Below, in pieces: positions 41,601-51,238 of a stretch of 64,000 nt of DNA. The notes below the pieces were generated by a model. The model worked only from the letters and a program-made list of their open reading frames with translations. It was not told the DNA's origin and did not search any database. Positions within the stretch are counted from its first letter, which is position 1, and the number at the start of each line of letters is the position of its first letter. The DNA is from Skeletonema tropicum. Its lineage: Eukaryota; Bacillariophyta; Thalassiosirophyceae; Thalassiosirales; Thalassiosiraceae. The stretch covers positions 806,001 through 870,000 of the forward strand of contig CM074137.1 of NCBI GenBank assembly GCA_037178625.1, written 5' to 3'. The position numbers and the translations under genes were made by a program.

Positions 41601-42655
41601 ATTTTGGAAAATACCTCCAACATTTGCGTCACGTAGACTTGTCGCAGTTGAACATCGGACAGCACATCACGAGCATCGGTAAACTCTTCAAATATGGGAC
41701 GGTTCTCCTCCCCGTTCCGATCGGGGTGGAGACGTATCGACTTTTTACGGTAATGCTTCCGAACCAATTCCGTGGTCAATTCTGTCTTTTGTTCCAATAC
41801 ATCCTCGCAATGACGAAGTACTTTCAATCTAGCATCATCCGTCGCATCCTTCAACCTACTTTTCAACTCATCCAAAATTGTATTCTGGTACATTTCATCC
41901 AACAATGCCTCCACTACCACCGGAGTATCCGGAGTACAATGAAATTTTTTGATATATGGCAATGAAAATAATCCCACGTTTGACGGACGTTGGTGGGTCC
42001 TCATCACAGGACACATTTCTCTCACGTATGCGACACGTTGACTATCATCCCAAACATCCTGATGTTGTTGCTGCTGCTGCTGTGACTCATTGACATTCAC
42101 CACCACCGCCTCAATCGTCTGCCGTGGACAAAAGAATGAAAATGACTCCTCCAATGCCTCAATCGCCTTGGAATTATTCTGAACTTCGAGCCGGCAGGCA
42201 ATTTTGGTATAGGCCGTTTGAAAAATGTTCCGCGTGTGTTGCGTGTAAACAATCAATTCATTCTTGTACTGTGAGCACAATTTATCATTGGCACGGATGT
42301 CTGCCTCGATCGTCTTGATTTTCTTTTGGACTTGAGCGCTGAGCTTTGGCTTGTCCTTTTTCTTATTGGCCCCCTTGCCGTTGTTGTTAGTTTTGGCCTC
42401 CGCCTCCTTGGCCTTTTTTAGTTCCGCCTTTTCGGCGTCATTGATTAATTTGGCCAGTTCGTCTCGAAGGGTGTCCTCGCGATTTTGATACAGTGTTACC
42501 ACGTTGGCCACTTCTTGTTCGGTGACTAGTGATTGGATGAGCGGACTTGATTCGGGGTTGGGAAAGGTGACCGAGCGGAAGGGTGCGAGGAGGGGGAGGT
42601 TGGCTATTTCGACGGCTGAGGGGACTGCCGGGGGGGCGGCGATTGTTTTCGGCAT
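38666..42655 (-). CDS. DnaJ - KH - U-box multidomain protein
   Basis: 1329 residues from ATG 42655, no intron. Order: Lys-rich coiled coil (about 50-140); a J domain with YRKKSIRLHPDRNGEENR (His310-Pro-Asp) and DARDVLSDVQLRQVY; a long helical middle; a small SH3-like module GQNVRIQGLTSSRGAAMNNK to LLKVDNMVVYYG; a KH-type segment HSKRLTGKKGRKKKDLVDRS followed by GADISVKT and PVHLNGNATAVWKAFALIQD; Ser-rich linkers; and a C-terminal U-box ELVCPIELVLMTDDPVLAAD, GVTYERRAITNWF, ending SPTLGTKMENLFLTANIN. A J domain recruits Hsp70, a KH domain binds RNA, and a U-box recruits an E2 for ubiquitin transfer. Joining them points to RNA- or ribosome-linked protein quality control, which is inference. The uninterrupted frame argues against a model artefact. 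Confidence 0.88.
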   Translation of the reverse strand: MPKTIAAPPAVPSAVEIANLPLLAPFRSVTFPNPESSPLIQSLVTEQEVANVVTLYQNREDTLRDELAKLINDAEKAELKKAKEAEAKTNNNGKGANKKKDKPKLSAQVQKKIKTIEADIRANDKLCSQYKNELIVYTQHTRNIFQTAYTKIACRLEVQNNSKAIEALEESFSFFCPRQTIEAVVVNVNESQQQQQQHQDVWDDSQRVAYVREMCPVMRTHQRPSNVGLFSLPYIKKFHCTPDTPVVVEALLDEMYQNTILDELKSRLKDATDDARLKVLRHCEDVLEQKTELTTELVRKHYRKKSIRLHPDRNGEENRPIFEEFTDARDVLSDVQLRQVYVTQMLEVFSKIGPDDRTLEIAHMAWNKKHRPDVAEQATKSQRDKKKGGAPLALEGVLDLSQIPRGVMVTNYKRNNNDIVKIAVYALQPKYEFYSKIRSIRVEMKSTLNEKRSFVLKRKEIVSKIQLDGHRQPLLEPLVTVAETSLNPGLWEIVAFIQLDPMGTDIMNPNNASGETVEMKPSALMMFDVADQAREKLVNHFETAEGRCTQVYAELSSVVRKLRSNSSAKNNSVSVLERYGTYHNVLVRARQKYNHLGTMMEKTGLKSDIYSRLGDLLHESRQMFAEMQNSVNSIARKKENKCDAKRFKAYVATVLESNDPSTWMKNVSKAELCRNGGSPDPINRLYQLFIEGKGKYTLLFDSEMYRVAAVRDDLFSTKQCKELATRGEEVCLREKQEEEEAIAAEERKKKEEEAQAKMLKDIEMRHKWGMVGQNVRIQGLTSSRGAAMNNKFAKVHNYMVEKDRFEVELLRTKEKVLLKVDNMVVYYGYIPDAHVPEQHATETTIEPSVAPTSANTSANGVDKNKPHIAEKAPQAAPKLDVPTNGTNTSKMSKTIYVAASHSKRLTGKKGRKKKDLVDRSGADISVKTNIVNNFVPVHLNGNATAVWKAFALIQDSIGTENVSEVEPSVPSPRKTTETAAAPTAAKPPFCPSSTFQSISAPETDSSISKGLRGLAATPETQISSPQYSFGEELLMAKPAELPSEIGITAPSSSKKTSNDTSVGSVSSLNDRSTASRAPSVSAAVKNDQLFSFLKSQQQCIKGSVEDFYNWLVKSEDIDSIDALKEAVVDEEYLNETIKIGNGESGVKGFKRKVFQRAVLDYQEPPQQLESLAAPHNSVIPPMDMNSDKTSLGMSTLESAFLPSNLFGSPDFGTFTPTSTIDVNVQKKSEPPPELVCPIELVLMTDDPVLAADGVTYERRAITNWFESNIAKIKKAEEALKINPFSASDRRVVENGITSPTLGTKMENLFLTANINVRNMARDFSVQAAA

Positions 42656-43113
42656 GATCGTCGTCGATGTTGGTGGTGGTGGCCCCTCTGCTAATGGTCT
42701 TTATTATATTCCTTTGGTGGAAGCTGCAGGATTGTCTACCGAAGAATAATAATTAATAGGAGGGCAATTATAATAGACTCCTAAGTATTCAGCATCAATG
42801 ACTTCCAATCGAGCTTTATTTTCGATTTCAGGGATAGGGGGTTAGAGGTGCAATCGCACTCGGGACTCCTCTGGACTCGGGAATCGTAGAACGTACATAC
42901 TACCTATGAGTACTACGTACCATACAACCTCCCGCCACCGCCACCGCCATAAAACATAAAACAGCCAGCAGCCAGCATAAAACCATGTGCCATGCGATGG
43001 ATGATAAGCCGGCCGCTCAGGCCGCTATGGTATGTACAATAAAATCACGTAGTCCTTGAGGAAGCGATCTTCGCTACTATTGCCGCGCTCCAGGGGCGGT
43101 TACCAACCGAATA
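42656..43113. other. Divergent upstream region of the U-box gene and the ankyrin-kinase gene
   Basis: 458 bp with CCGCCACCGCCACCGCC and AGCCAGCAGCCAGCA tracts. No regulatory element can be assigned with confidence. Confidence 0.35.
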
Positions 43114-46100
43114 ATGTCTTCCATCGAAGAAGAGCGGTCACTAATCGAGCTACTCCAAAAACAACCAAGCGTAGAGCAAGAAGTTCAAGCTGTGATTGAC
43201 AAATGTCCTGAGGCAGTGAAGGAGAAAGATGGATCCGGAAGGATGCCGCTGCACGTAGCCGTCTGGAAAGGTGCGTCGATTGAAGTGACACAGTTACTTA
43301 TTGATGAATATCCTGATGCATTGATGGAGGGAAATGAAAATGGAGACTTGCCGCTGCATTTTGCATTCAGCCCTTCAACATGGTGCTTCGCTGGAAGTGA
43401 TACAGCTGCTTATCAATGAAAATGCTGATGCGTTGAAGGCGAAAGATGATTTTTTAAACGCCTACCACTGCATTTTGCCGTCAGATTTGGTGCGTCGGTG
43501 GAAGTGGTACAGTTGCTGATCAAAGTATATCCTGATGCGTTGAAAGAAAAAGATGAAGATGAAAACCTGCCGCTGCATATTGCCGCCAGAAGTTGTGAGT
43601 CAATGGAGGTGATACAGCTACTTGTTAAAGAATATCCTGATGCATTGAAGGAGAAAAACAAAAAGGGATGGCTGCCGCTGCATATTGCTGTCGGGAAAGG
43701 TGTGTCGCTGGAAGTGGCACAGCTGTTTATCAAAAAATATCCTGATGCAGTGAAGGAGAAAAATGAAGATGGATGCCTTCCGCTGCATATGTGCGGGAAG
43801 GACGAATTGATCCAGACGCTGCTCAATGTATATCCTGGCGCAGCAAGTGTGAGGAATTCCAAGACAACTAATCTACCTCTGCATGATGCCATGTACAAGA
43901 ACGGATCGGAGGAAAATATTTTGTCGCTTCTTTATGCTTATCCTCAAGCCGCACAAGAGAAGTTGGTAGACGGGAAGCACCCTGTTGAATTTTTCCTCCA
44001 AAATGAAGCGTCTGAGGACTTGATGCTAGCGCTTTACAAAATTGTTCCAAAGACAAGATTTAACGGGCTACTTCCATTGGGCATTTCCCTTGCCAGAGGA
44101 TCATCGGACGATGTTGTACTGTCTATACCAAGTGTGATGTCCGCCTACTGCCACTTCACGTTGCCGTGGAGAAAAACTGTTCAAGTAAAGTGAGGGCGGC
44201 GCTGGTCGATGCATATCCTAACGCAGCAGAGGAGGGGAAGAACCCGTTTGGAAATATTCTTAAATTACACAAGTTCCTTGAAAATGTGGACATAGGCGGT
44301 GGTATTAACATTCAAGATGTTGTTGAAGTTATTAGAGAATGTCCTGATGCAGCGAAGACGAGCGGGATGGATTGTCGTCTGCCACTTCATATTGCCATCC
44401 ATCGTGATGCACCTGGTGTCGTTTTACAAAATATTTTCAGGGCATACCCCCAGGCTGTGAAGAGGAAGATTCTGATGGAAGACGGGAGGCTTCCCATTGA
44501 GGTGCTCGCCGAGAATACTTCTCGAAACCATGCCCTATTAAGACAGGATGCCTTTTTCTTCCGCTATATGTCGTGACATGTATTTTAAAATATGACATGC
44601 CCGTCAGTATGGAGGATGGCTCGCCAGTTGAACACAACGGGAGCTGGCATGCTTGTGTTTCGTCCAACAATGAACTAATGGCGATCGCTGTGAGCGGCGT
44701 GCTTGCTGATGGAGCAGGAGTTGGGTGTGGCTTTGGAAAACAAATTCATGCCCTTGCAGATGCCCGTGATATCAAGGGACGAACTGCTCTAGGCATAGCT
44801 GCGGAAGGGCCGCGCGTCGAAATATACAAATACTTCCTCTTTTGCGGCAGATACAAACTCGAGATTGGCCCACCCGAGCATCGCACAAACACAAGTGTGG
44901 TATTGCGCGCACAAGATCTTGGTGAGCAAGCTGATTATGTTGTCATCTTTGACAACGCGGACAAAGATAAGAATAGAGAGCTTGACCGAAATGAGGTAAA
45001 AGCAATTGCTGCTTCTATCGGTTTGACTCCTGATTTGTTTTTGAAGGGTTCTGGTAAAAGCAAAATTTCTAGGGATGAGTTCATTGTCACTTGCAAGCGA
45101 CAGTTGGGAGATGGCCCGCGCGAGGTGGTGATCAAGCTCATGCAAAGCAAAGATCACTGGGAGCGCGAGTGCAATGCTCGCAACAACGAAATCTACACCC
45201 TTGACCCAAAATATGTGGTACAGAGCTACCAAATATACCATCTCAAAGTGATATCGCTGATTCAGTGGAGAGAGGTGACGGCGGCCTGGGTTTGATTGTG
45301 GAAAAATACCTCGATGGCAACAAACCAGGCAAATACGCTCTTGTCATGGATGCCGCAGACCGTAATATACAACAGATCTTTAACCAGGAGCAGCCCAAAC
45401 TTCATGCTGTGCGAGACATGCTAAGACAAGTGTTTGAGGCTGTGCAGCACCTTCATGAACAGAACCTAATGCACGGCGACCTGAAGATGGCCAACATTGT
45501 GCGTTTTCTTATCGACAACAAATTACGCCTGATAGATTTGGATGCCTCCGCACGAATATTGCAAGAAGGTGAAGCGAAGAAGTCGTTCACTGGTGCCAAG
45601 TTCTCGTCAGGTATACTGCCTCCTGAGATGATAGACAGGATTGAGGAAGAAGAAGAGCTAGAAGAATTTAGGAACTACTGGAAGGTCGAAAATGACCAAG
45701 ATCTGTACGAAAAGGTGGCCCCTAAGCCGTACGAAGAGCGAGGTGCAGTGAAAGCTCACTATGTTGTGAAGTCATTTCGCACGGAAGAGGGCATAACAGT
45801 GTTTAAAGGATTGCCTTACGATTTGGAGTTTGCCTCAGAAAGTATCGACGTATGGTCGCTTGATGTTTTGGCATTCGCTCTGCTCACTGGTGAAACGCTC
45901 AACCCTTCCAATCGTGACGACGACTGTGCATCGGGTGATGCTATGCATCTCTTGTCAGCGGTTTTGAAGAAGCTTTTCAAGAAAATTAACGATTATGCAG
46001 CACGAGACCTTGTCATGAAATTGCTGCAGTTCAAACAAGAAGATAGGCCATCTATCACAAATCTTTTGGGCTCGCATCCATTTTTTCACACTAAAATCTT

Positions 46101-47389
46101 TGACGAGAGTAAAAAGCTGATGGAAAAAATTGACAATATGAATGTTTATCTGGTGGACGCAGCGAGGTACCGCAGAGATGACAGGGCGTTGCTGGAAAGA
46201 ATGAATGCGAATATTTTGGTGACAAAGCAGCTATCTATCGAGGGCATGGCAGAACTAGCCCGCACACGTCACGTGTTAATGAAGGGCATCTTTGAAGCTA
46301 CGGAAATTGATACTCCCTGTACATTCATTGTTGTGAAGGAAAAACTACCTAAGCTGTCAAAGGATGAGGTGAGGCAGAAGACGCTTGATATCGTTACGGC
46401 AGAGGATGGCAGTGGAGTAAGCATGAACACCAAGTATGCCTCTGTTACATTGTCTGCTGAAGGAGCAGAGTTCGATCTTGAGGGAGATCTCAAGGAGCAT
46501 TATGAACAAGTCAAGACGGGCCTGAAGTAGGCCAAGCGCATCAAAGATATCGGTTCGAAGGTTGTTGCTGGAGAAGCTGGGAAGGCGTTCGATATAATCA
46601 AGGATGGAATTAGTGACCTTATCGTGGGAGAGGAGATGTACCTCTACCTCATTGATGAGCTGACTGGCGAACCGGTGCAAGCAGATGGTTGGCCACTAGT
46701 AATCACAACGCCATCTGAACTAGGCCGAAGCTTTTGCCACTAATGCAGGTTGGAATGCGAGCTGTGTGCATCTACAATGGCACAGTGGGTCTGGCTAGAA
46801 TGTATGGTTTTCTTTTACCAAATGTCCCCGAGGATATGTCGAAAGGCGCACGAGAGTCAATTGAACTTCTCAAGAAAGAAAGTTCCGTGGAAGAGTTTGT
46901 GTTGTTCACGAAGAAGTGAAAGGCGGTACTGAAGAGAAAAAGTCGGTACGGGTGCGTCACTACGTGAGTTTGTGGACTTCATGATGGAGAATGATCCAGG
47001 TCTGAAACAGAACAAAAGCGGCAACTTTGCAACGAATCGGTGATCCAGAAGAAGGCACTGCGCTGTGGACTACACTGACAGATCCAGCAGATATTGAAAA
47101 TGCCCTGAAGGAACGTGCGAAACAGCGCGAGGAGGAGCTGCTCAAACACAACGAGCATATAAAGGAAAGCAACAGTAGTACGAGGAATGGTATTGTGCCT
47201 GCAGATGAGATGAATGTGTCCATTGAGTCGAGAAACTTGGTGGTCAATTCTGAGGAGATTGCTGAGTTGATAAAAGCCGCGAAGGAGGCAACAGCCTCAG
47301 CCAAGGAAGCATCTACCTCGGCCAAAGAAGCAACCGCTGCAGCAGAAAGGGCTGCTTCTGCTGCCAATGGTTGCTGCACGATAATGTGA
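43114..47389 (+). pseudogene. Ankyrin - EF-hand - kinase-like protein with CaaX end, ~9 frame breaks
   Basis: From ATG 43114 there are at least eight ankyrin-like units of the type GRMPLHVAVWKGASIEVTQL, in which each repeat starts LPLHxAV and ends YPDALKEK. An EF-hand follows (DNADKDKNRELDRNEVKAIA), then a kinase-like C-lobe: LMHGDLKMANIV (catalytic loop), LIDLDAS in place of DFG, and SGILPPEMI. The N-lobe and glycine loop are not evident. A STAND-like tail follows (MQVGMRAVCIYNGTVGLARM), a coiled coil, and the end CTIM, a CaaX prenylation box. Frame breaks lie near 43385, 43460, 44135, 44575, 45225, 46722, 46912, 46953 and 47030, plus an in-frame TAG at 46528. Nearly every break is cured by one base in a homopolymer, mostly a missing one. 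Either a recent pseudogene or a multicopy locus left unpolished. Confidence 0.7.
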
Positions 47390-47453
47390 CGTAATGTGCG
47401 CTGCGCACAATAGTTGTAATGCTTCTAAAATAAGTTCCTTGTATAACAATTTC

Positions 47454-48710
47454 TTACACAGTATTAGAAAGAACAAGATAATCTGCCAATGCCAACACAC
47501 CACCCGTACTATCAGGCAGTCGACTCTCCTCCGTTCCAACATCCACACCCTCCTTCAAATATCGTAGCTGCAACGTAAGATCATTCGGACCAGATGTCGA
47601 CGCAGCCACGTTACTCAACATACTCACCGATCCACTTGGCCTAGTATCAATCAAAGTCGGGTTCAAAATCACAGATGTGCAATCCAACTCTTGCTCTTTG
47701 GCCATACGCTGGAATCGACCTGTTATCCCACCAGTGAACTTGACATGATCAGCACCCACAAGACAACAGATCAAGCCACCTGGATTGTTGACTACCCACT
47801 TATATGCTTGGCTGGCCATACTTTCATCCCATAGTATCCGTCCACTAAAGAATCTCGCGAAGGACATGTCTTCTTCCAACATCTGTCCCGTAATGGTAGT
47901 TCGCAATATGCCCATTTCCTTGTGCAGATCGTACGATGGACTAATCACATAGTCTACGTATGTCTTGTAATATCGATTGCGTGCAAACTGTGCAAAACCA
48001 TTTGGATCGGGTATATACCTGGCCAACCTGTCACGTGACAATCCCGGTAGTCCATTGGCCTCTACCACACCCAAATCTTCCGAGTCGACATTCAGTGCAA
48101 TCAGAGGTATATTCCGTTCACGGCATGCTTGAAAGATGGGCAGGTAGCCCTCGTAAGACCACGACCATCGTTTTTCCCATTGGACCTGTTGTTTCAGTTC
48201 CTCATCGGAGATTTGTTTCGAAATGTATGCATCGAGTACTGGTTGGAATTGTAGTTGGACCATTTCTAGACCTACTGCCATATTGCTGCCTGACGATTGT
48301 TGTTGCTGCTTGCGTTGTTGATAGATGTCTTGTATGAACTGCGCTTGTAACTTGTGATCTCTGACAGAATTGTGATGCTCACCAAGCCATACTGCACCCC
48401 CACGGTTGCCACTTGTCGTCGAAAGAAGTTGAGTCAATTTATTCGGATCGATGGAAGTTAGTGTCGGATCCAACTTGGACGATGCATCCGGATTTATTTG
48501 ATAGGATGAAAACGCTTCTGGTATTGCTGCTTTTGTGCCGTCATCTGCATTCGCAATGGGCAACAGTGACTGCCAGCTACCTACTGCTGCAGTGGCAGAT
48601 CCAATGGCACCAAGAACATCGCGTCGTGTGGACAAGGCGCTGGCGAGATAGGTGCTTGCAGATAGCGTGAGCAATAATGTGATGCACAATGCATTGGACG
48701 AAAGCATCAT
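47454..48710 (-). CDS. ChaN-like haem-binding-fold (DUF399) protein, probably plastid lumen
   Basis: 418 residues from ATG 48710 (two adjacent ATGs). The N-terminus has a signal peptide (LSSNALCITLLLTLSASTYL) and then TRRDVLGAIGSATAAVGS, a twin-arginine-like lumenal signal ending near ANAD. The domain opens with VWLGEHHNSVRDHKLQAQFI, whose GEHH is the conserved haem-contact region of ChaN-type proteins, and continues with GLEMVQLQFQPVLDAYI, WSYEGYLPIFQACRERNIPL and GLICCLVGADHVKFTGG. Plant members of this fold are plastid proteins (RETICULATA-independent, of poorly defined role); bacterial ChaN binds two haems. A role in plastid haem handling is inference. No intron. Confidence 0.75.
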   Translation of the reverse strand: MMLSSNALCITLLLTLSASTYLASALSTRRDVLGAIGSATAAVGSWQSLLPIANADDGTKAAIPEAFSSYQINPDASSKLDPTLTSIDPNKLTQLLSTTSGNRGGAVWLGEHHNSVRDHKLQAQFIQDIYQQRKQQQQSSGSNMAVGLEMVQLQFQPVLDAYISKQISDEELKQQVQWEKRWSWSYEGYLPIFQACRERNIPLIALNVDSEDLGVVEANGLPGLSRDRLARYIPDPNGFAQFARNRYYKTYVDYVISPSYDLHKEMGILRTTITGQMLEEDMSFARFFSGRILWDESMASQAYKWVVNNPGGLICCLVGADHVKFTGGITGRFQRMAKEQELDCTSVILNPTLIDTRPSGSVSMLSNVAASTSGPNDLTLQLRYLKEGVDVGTEESRLPDSTGGVLALADYLVLSNTV

Positions 48711-49190
48711 TTGATTTGAAAAGCAATCTCAGCACGATTATGGATGGACGAGTCTGCCAGAAGCCTGGAGGTAAGCGGCAGTTGTGCTGAAGATATATAT
48801 TGAATTCTGCAGGAGTACTTCTAGCTCGAGCAGCTGGTGAGTTGTTGCATCCTTCCGCATTCGTTCCAAAGCAAAAGCATGCATCGACGTGCATTTATTT
48901 TTTGCATCATTTTTTTTCTGATCATCTGTTCTGCGTTGGCAGATTTGATGACATCATCATTTGTCGCTGTCACATCACTTCCATTGCTAAACTAACGCGA
49001 AGGGCCTTTTCCTCTCGTGCCCATGATGGGCTTTTTCACCGCAGCCTCTTCCCCTCGTGAAGTGACAACAATGGTAGAAATACCTGTAATAATAGTTGGA
49101 GTTGGTCAATAGGCCATTGAGTGAACACAAAAGAGCGATAAGTACACATCATAGATTCCACATCCCTTGGGGTCATTCTACGAATACAAG
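48711..49190. other. Divergent intergenic region
   Basis: Between two divergently transcribed genes; no gene or clear regulatory motif seen. Confidence 0.35.
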
Positions 49191-50558
49191 ATGGCAGACC
49201 CTCGCATGTCATTCCGATCTGCCCCCTCGGCCCGTAGTTTCTACAGTGAGGAGGGCGACATGGAGGAATACTCGTATTATGATGACGAGGAGGAATATTA
49301 CGAGGATGATTATTATGAAGATGATGACTACGACAGCCGTGCAGATCAGTATTATGATGATGGTAATAATAAGCCGGCAATGAGGAGGAATAGTCAATAT
49401 TCGAGGGATTATGATCGTGGCGGAGGGGGGCAGGAGATTATTGCATATGACGAGGATGATTATGATAGTTATGCGGACGATTACAGCAGAGACGACGGTG
49501 GTCGTAGAGGAGGAGGAGGAGGAGGTCGACAGTACGGTGGCAATGGTAATAATTACAGCCGATCCAAGCGCAGCAGTAGCAATAGCAAAAATAATAACGA
49601 CGGCAAAGTGTTCATCTTACCAGGCACACCCAAGCAAGCTCAAGATATCATCCGGCAATATTCACTCGGGATGCCCTTAAAATATGCAACTCACATAGCG
49701 TTACCGCCCACCACTCCCCCCGAAGGTCCAGCTCGTGAGATTGCCACATTGCAAGTGGCCAATCTGGTCCCTCAAGAATATGCATTTGTAAGACGATCTA
49801 ATAACCAATGGACCTTTGCTCAACTGGCCGTACGGCATGACTCTTTGGAACAATTGGTCTTCATCGTTAATAAGGAGGGGAGTACCAAGAGTTTCAAGAG
49901 ATTTGAATGGCCTGGATTTGTACGCAGAATCAAGTGGACCGAGCGGAGGGTACATTTGCCAAAACCACTCAAGGAAATTCCCAATGGGAACACTGTCACC
50001 GAGGCATCCTCTCAACATTTTGCTGTACTGGAAGATGGTGGTACCCGTGGTACAGGTGTACCAACTAATAATAATAAATCCACCGCAGCACCCACCGCAC
50101 CAACACAGCCCAGCAAGCCACAACAACCCGACGTCGCCACAATGTCCATCAAGGAAATGAAAATCGAATTACAACAACTTGGGATTGACTTTTCTCTGTT
50201 CATGGAGAAACAAGAATTCCGTAATGCAGTTGTGGATGCACGTGCCGAGGCGGTGAAGAATGCGTTGATACGGGAGCAGCAGATGCGACGTCGTCAGCAG
50301 GAAGAGGAACAACAGAAGCAGCAGCAACAACAGCGTCAGGATCAAAATTATGGGTTTGACAACAACAATTTCAATAATGAAATCAACCTTGACTCGAACC
50401 TCCATGCGGACTTATCCAACCTTGCTGGTCAAACTATCACACTTAAACCCATGCAAGATGATGAAGTTAGTGAATTAATGGGTGATTACCTACTAACAGA
50501 GTACAAATTCCAAATGAAGGTGTTGGAACGTGAACGACTCAAAAGCAGGGTGGCGTGA
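49191..50558 (+). CDS. Acidic/Tyr-rich N-terminus, SAP-like C-terminal motif, unknown function
   Basis: 455 residues from ATG 49191. Residues 20-130 are dominated by Tyr, Asp, Glu, Gly and Arg (EEYYEDDYYEDDDYDS and GGRRGGGGGGRQYGG), likely disordered. A globular part follows with FILPGTPKQAQDIIRQYSLG, REIATLQVANLVPQEYAFVR and FKRFEWPGFVRRIKW. Near residue 320, MSIKEMKIELQQLGIDFSLF resembles a SAP-like helix-turn-helix. A Gln-rich stretch and a final helical segment close it. No family recognised; likely lineage-specific. The globular core looks conserved enough for a real gene. Stop at 50556. Confidence 0.65.
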   Translation: MADPRMSFRSAPSARSFYSEEGDMEEYSYYDDEEEYYEDDYYEDDDYDSRADQYYDDGNNKPAMRRNSQYSRDYDRGGGGQEIIAYDEDDYDSYADDYSRDDGGRRGGGGGGRQYGGNGNNYSRSKRSSSNSKNNNDGKVFILPGTPKQAQDIIRQYSLGMPLKYATHIALPPTTPPEGPAREIATLQVANLVPQEYAFVRRSNNQWTFAQLAVRHDSLEQLVFIVNKEGSTKSFKRFEWPGFVRRIKWTERRVHLPKPLKEIPNGNTVTEASSQHFAVLEDGGTRGTGVPTNNNKSTAAPTAPTQPSKPQQPDVATMSIKEMKIELQQLGIDFSLFMEKQEFRNAVVDARAEAVKNALIREQQMRRRQQEEEQQKQQQQQRQDQNYGFDNNNFNNEINLDSNLHADLSNLAGQTITLKPMQDDEVSELMGDYLLTEYKFQMKVLERERLKSRVA

Positions 50559-50563
50559 ATAAG

Positions 50564-50743
50564 ATGGCAAGTATCAATGAACATGGTGGTAGCCATCATG
50601 TTAATGCTGGAGATGGTCAACAGAGTAGCGCGTACCAATCGTTTAACATTGAGGGGGAGGAGGCTTCGAGGAAGTTACCGCATTATGAAAAGCAAGCGTT
50701 TGGAAAGAGTCAGAAGTGGGGAAGTGCTAGTGAAGATGTGTAG
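50564..50743 (+). CDS. Small frame after the acidic protein, possibly its last exon
   Basis: 59 residues from ATG 50564, six bases after the stop of the gene before it, in a different frame. Composition (Gln, Glu, Lys, Ser) resembles the preceding protein. It might be an extra C-terminal exon or part of the 3' UTR. I found no splice pair that joins the two convincingly. Confidence 0.25.
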   Translation: MASINEHGGSHHVNAGDGQQSSAYQSFNIEGEEASRKLPHYEKQAFGKSQKWGSASEDV

Positions 50744-51238
50744 AAGAATATATATGTAATGTTGTATGAATTGTGATTTTAGATGATGGGGATGAATTCG
50801 GCACTGATGCTAACTCTATCTTCTGCAGAGTATCATGAACAGTATGCAAACTATAAAAGAGAAGAGTAGAAGATGATACATAAATTAAATGATGAAATCA
50901 AATGAGAAGAGCAGGGGGGCGGGCCTTGGCCCGTGGTACGGTATCTTCTCGTGTCTCTGTTCGAATGGATGGAAAGTGGCACTCGCCTTTCGCCTTGCTT
51001 GCCGCGCTTGACACTTTTCAGAATTTTTTTGAATGTGATAGCGAGCATTCAGCATCCACTCTTCGAGATTCATATTGCTGCATGCAGCGCCAATCTTCCA
51101 TCTATCGGAAATAATATCGCATGCAAACACCACGGCATTCTACCCACCGTCCGTGCATATACTACCTGTCATCTATAGAGAAGAAGGGGCAACGGCTGAG
51201 TTATAATCATCGTCATTAAGTTCACTCTGGATAGAGCG
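50744..51238. other. Intergenic, no gene seen
   Basis: Probable promoter of the patatin-like gene toward the right end. No motif assigned. Confidence 0.35.
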
